Source of the DNA: Nitrospinota bacterium
GTDB taxonomy: Bacteria; Nitrospinota; Nitrospinia; Nitrospinales; VA-1
Direction of reading: 5' to 3'
Assembly: GCA_009873635.1 (NCBI GenBank)
Contig: WAHY01000012.1
Coordinates: 37,752-70,240 of the forward strand
Length of the DNA: 32,489 bases
Below are positions 31,794 to 32,489 of this stretch, piece after piece. The notes below the pieces were generated by a model, which saw only the letters and a program-made list of their open reading frames with translations, did no database searches and was not told where the DNA came from. The number at the start of each line of letters is the position of its first letter. Within the stretch, counting starts at the first letter, position 1. Position numbers and translations under genes: made by a program.

Positions 31794-32489
31794 TTACTTG
31801 GCGGTCAACGTGAAATCAGCTTTCGCTGCGCCACCAGATACTGTTACCTCTGCAGTAGATTCTCCAACATACGGCTGCCATGCAGTTACTTTATACTTTC
31901 CGTCAGGAACACCATCAATGGTGAAAGATCCATCAGCACCCGTTATCGCGTAATAAGGATTCCATACTATACGAGCATCAGCTTCCATGAAATTATGTTG
32001 GTCACACTGTAAGAAAAAGTGCTTATCTTTCTTTTGTTTTAATCGGGCAATACTCTTAGTAACATCCGCAACATCACCTTTACTCGGCAAAGGCTTATTG
32101 AAAAGGGTCTTGCGGTTAGCGCCTTTAACAGAATATCCGTGTGGGTTATGTAAAATACCATCGTCCTGATTAATTACTTTTACCACACCACCTGATTTTT
32201 TCTCAGCTTTAGTGGGCTTTCGAATCACACCCATTTTTTGTTTGATATCACATTTATCAAAATCAAAAACAAATTTACCGGCATCACCCCAAGGTTTACC
32301 TGTTTCAATATTCTCTATGAATACCACGGCATTTTGAAGTTTACCACCAGCTGCTGCAACTTTCACACGTGGTCGAATTCCATCCTTGGCGTCAGGATGT
32401 GTAGAACAAAACTCAACATTCTTGCCCTTAGACAAGTCTTCCATAATCGGAGCCATAGGCTCACCTTTCAACGAAACAGTTCCTGTGAT
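31794..32489 (-). CDS. Cupredoxin-like / carboxypeptidase-regulatory-like protein, 5' part outside the window
   Basis: The frame runs open to the right edge (ITGTVSLKGEPMAPIM at the end), so the start and signal peptide lie outside. The visible 231 codons have Cys in VEFCSTHPD, ETGKPW, Cys in DFDKCD and the putative copper ligands: His in GILHNPHGYS and the cluster CDQHNFMEAD. NPYYAITGADGSFTIDGVPD and VTAWQPYVG then form the regulatory-like beta sandwich. It is the third member of the family in this window, with Met retained after Cys-x2-His. The roughly 20-residue Lys-rich insert before the Cys-x2-His (SIARLKQKKDKHFF) is longer than in its relatives. A strong terminator follows the stop at once, suggesting a well-expressed single gene or operon end. 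Confidence 0.8.
   Translation of the reverse strand: MTGTVSLKGEPMAPIMEDLSKGKNVEFCSTHPDAKDGIRPRVKVAAAGGKLQNAVVFIENIETGKPWGDAGKFVFDFDKCDIKQKMGVIRKPTKAEKKSGGVVKVINQDDGILHNPHGYSVKGANRKTLFNKPLPSKGDVADVTKSIARLKQKKDKHFFLQCDQHNFMEADARIVWNPYYAITGADGSFTIDGVPDGKYKVTAWQPYVGESTAEVTVSGGAAKADFTLTAK

Overview
The window reads as chromosome of a Gram-negative, aerobic or respiratory bacterium. It encodes lipopolysaccharide export and KDO activation (LptF, KdsB), a CpoB/YbgF-like envelope lipoprotein, many exported c-type cytochrome and copper-type proteins, and moderate-to-low GC DNA with frequent TTG and GTG starts. The best taxonomic guess is a marine nitrite oxidiser of the Nitrospinota (Nitrospina-like). 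The main reason is a multihaem cytochrome c fused to an ethylbenzene-dehydrogenase/NXR gamma-type haem b domain, together with several cupredoxin/carboxypeptidase-regulatory proteins. This placement is inference from gene content, not from a marker tree.

Layout. 1-2.4 kb: lipA (cut by the window edge) diverges from lptF, followed by a two-CBS protein whose frame breaks exactly at an A AAA AAC heptamer. 2.5-11.4 kb: mostly minus-strand housekeeping genes (kdsB-pyrG, the CpoB-like lipoprotein, a NifS/IscS cysteine desulfurase, cysE, scpA, and a HAD hydrolase translationally coupled to rsmE). 11.6-15.6 kb: a DUF2284 metal-binding protein on the plus strand, two gene remnants, then rarA, a leucine-rich-repeat protein and serB on the minus strand. 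15.7-17.3 kb: an atypical patch with two small exported proteins of unknown function, one carrying a 51-bp tandem repeat. They lie on the plus strand between minus-strand fragments of membrane-protein genes. 17.3-22.6 kb: a YheT-type hydrolase, a TPR protein fused to a copper-type domain, a SPOR protein, argS and a coiled-coil protein. 22.7-32.5 kb: an envelope redox region. It holds an operon of outer-membrane barrel, haem c lipoprotein, TlpA-type thioredoxin and exported unknown, preceded by a His/Cys-rich exported protein. It also holds a type 4 uracil-DNA glycosylase, a second thioredoxin-like protein, a copper-type protein next to the three-haem cytochrome, a periplasmic FKBP isomerase and a third copper-type protein cut by the right edge.

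Two themes stand out. First, the right third looks like a periplasmic electron-transfer and copper-handling neighbourhood. Three members of one exported family share a Cys ... Cys ... His ... Cys-x2-His pattern followed by a carboxypeptidase-regulatory-like fold; one is fused to TPRs and one sits directly upstream of the three-haem, gamma-subunit-like cytochrome. Second, the spaces between working genes hold several recognisable dead or broken genes: an adenylate-cyclase tail, the N-terminus of a saccharopine-dehydrogenase-like protein, half of a CBS pair, a SPOR domain with three in-frame stops, an apparently truncated permease and the frameshifted CBS protein. This suggests continuing gene erosion.

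Several promoters are visible, including a perfect TTGACA-17-TATAAT upstream of the CpoB-like gene that is overlapped by an inverted repeat. A strong GAAA-tetraloop terminator serves the right-edge gene. No tRNA, rRNA, CRISPR array, insertion sequence or transposase was recognised.
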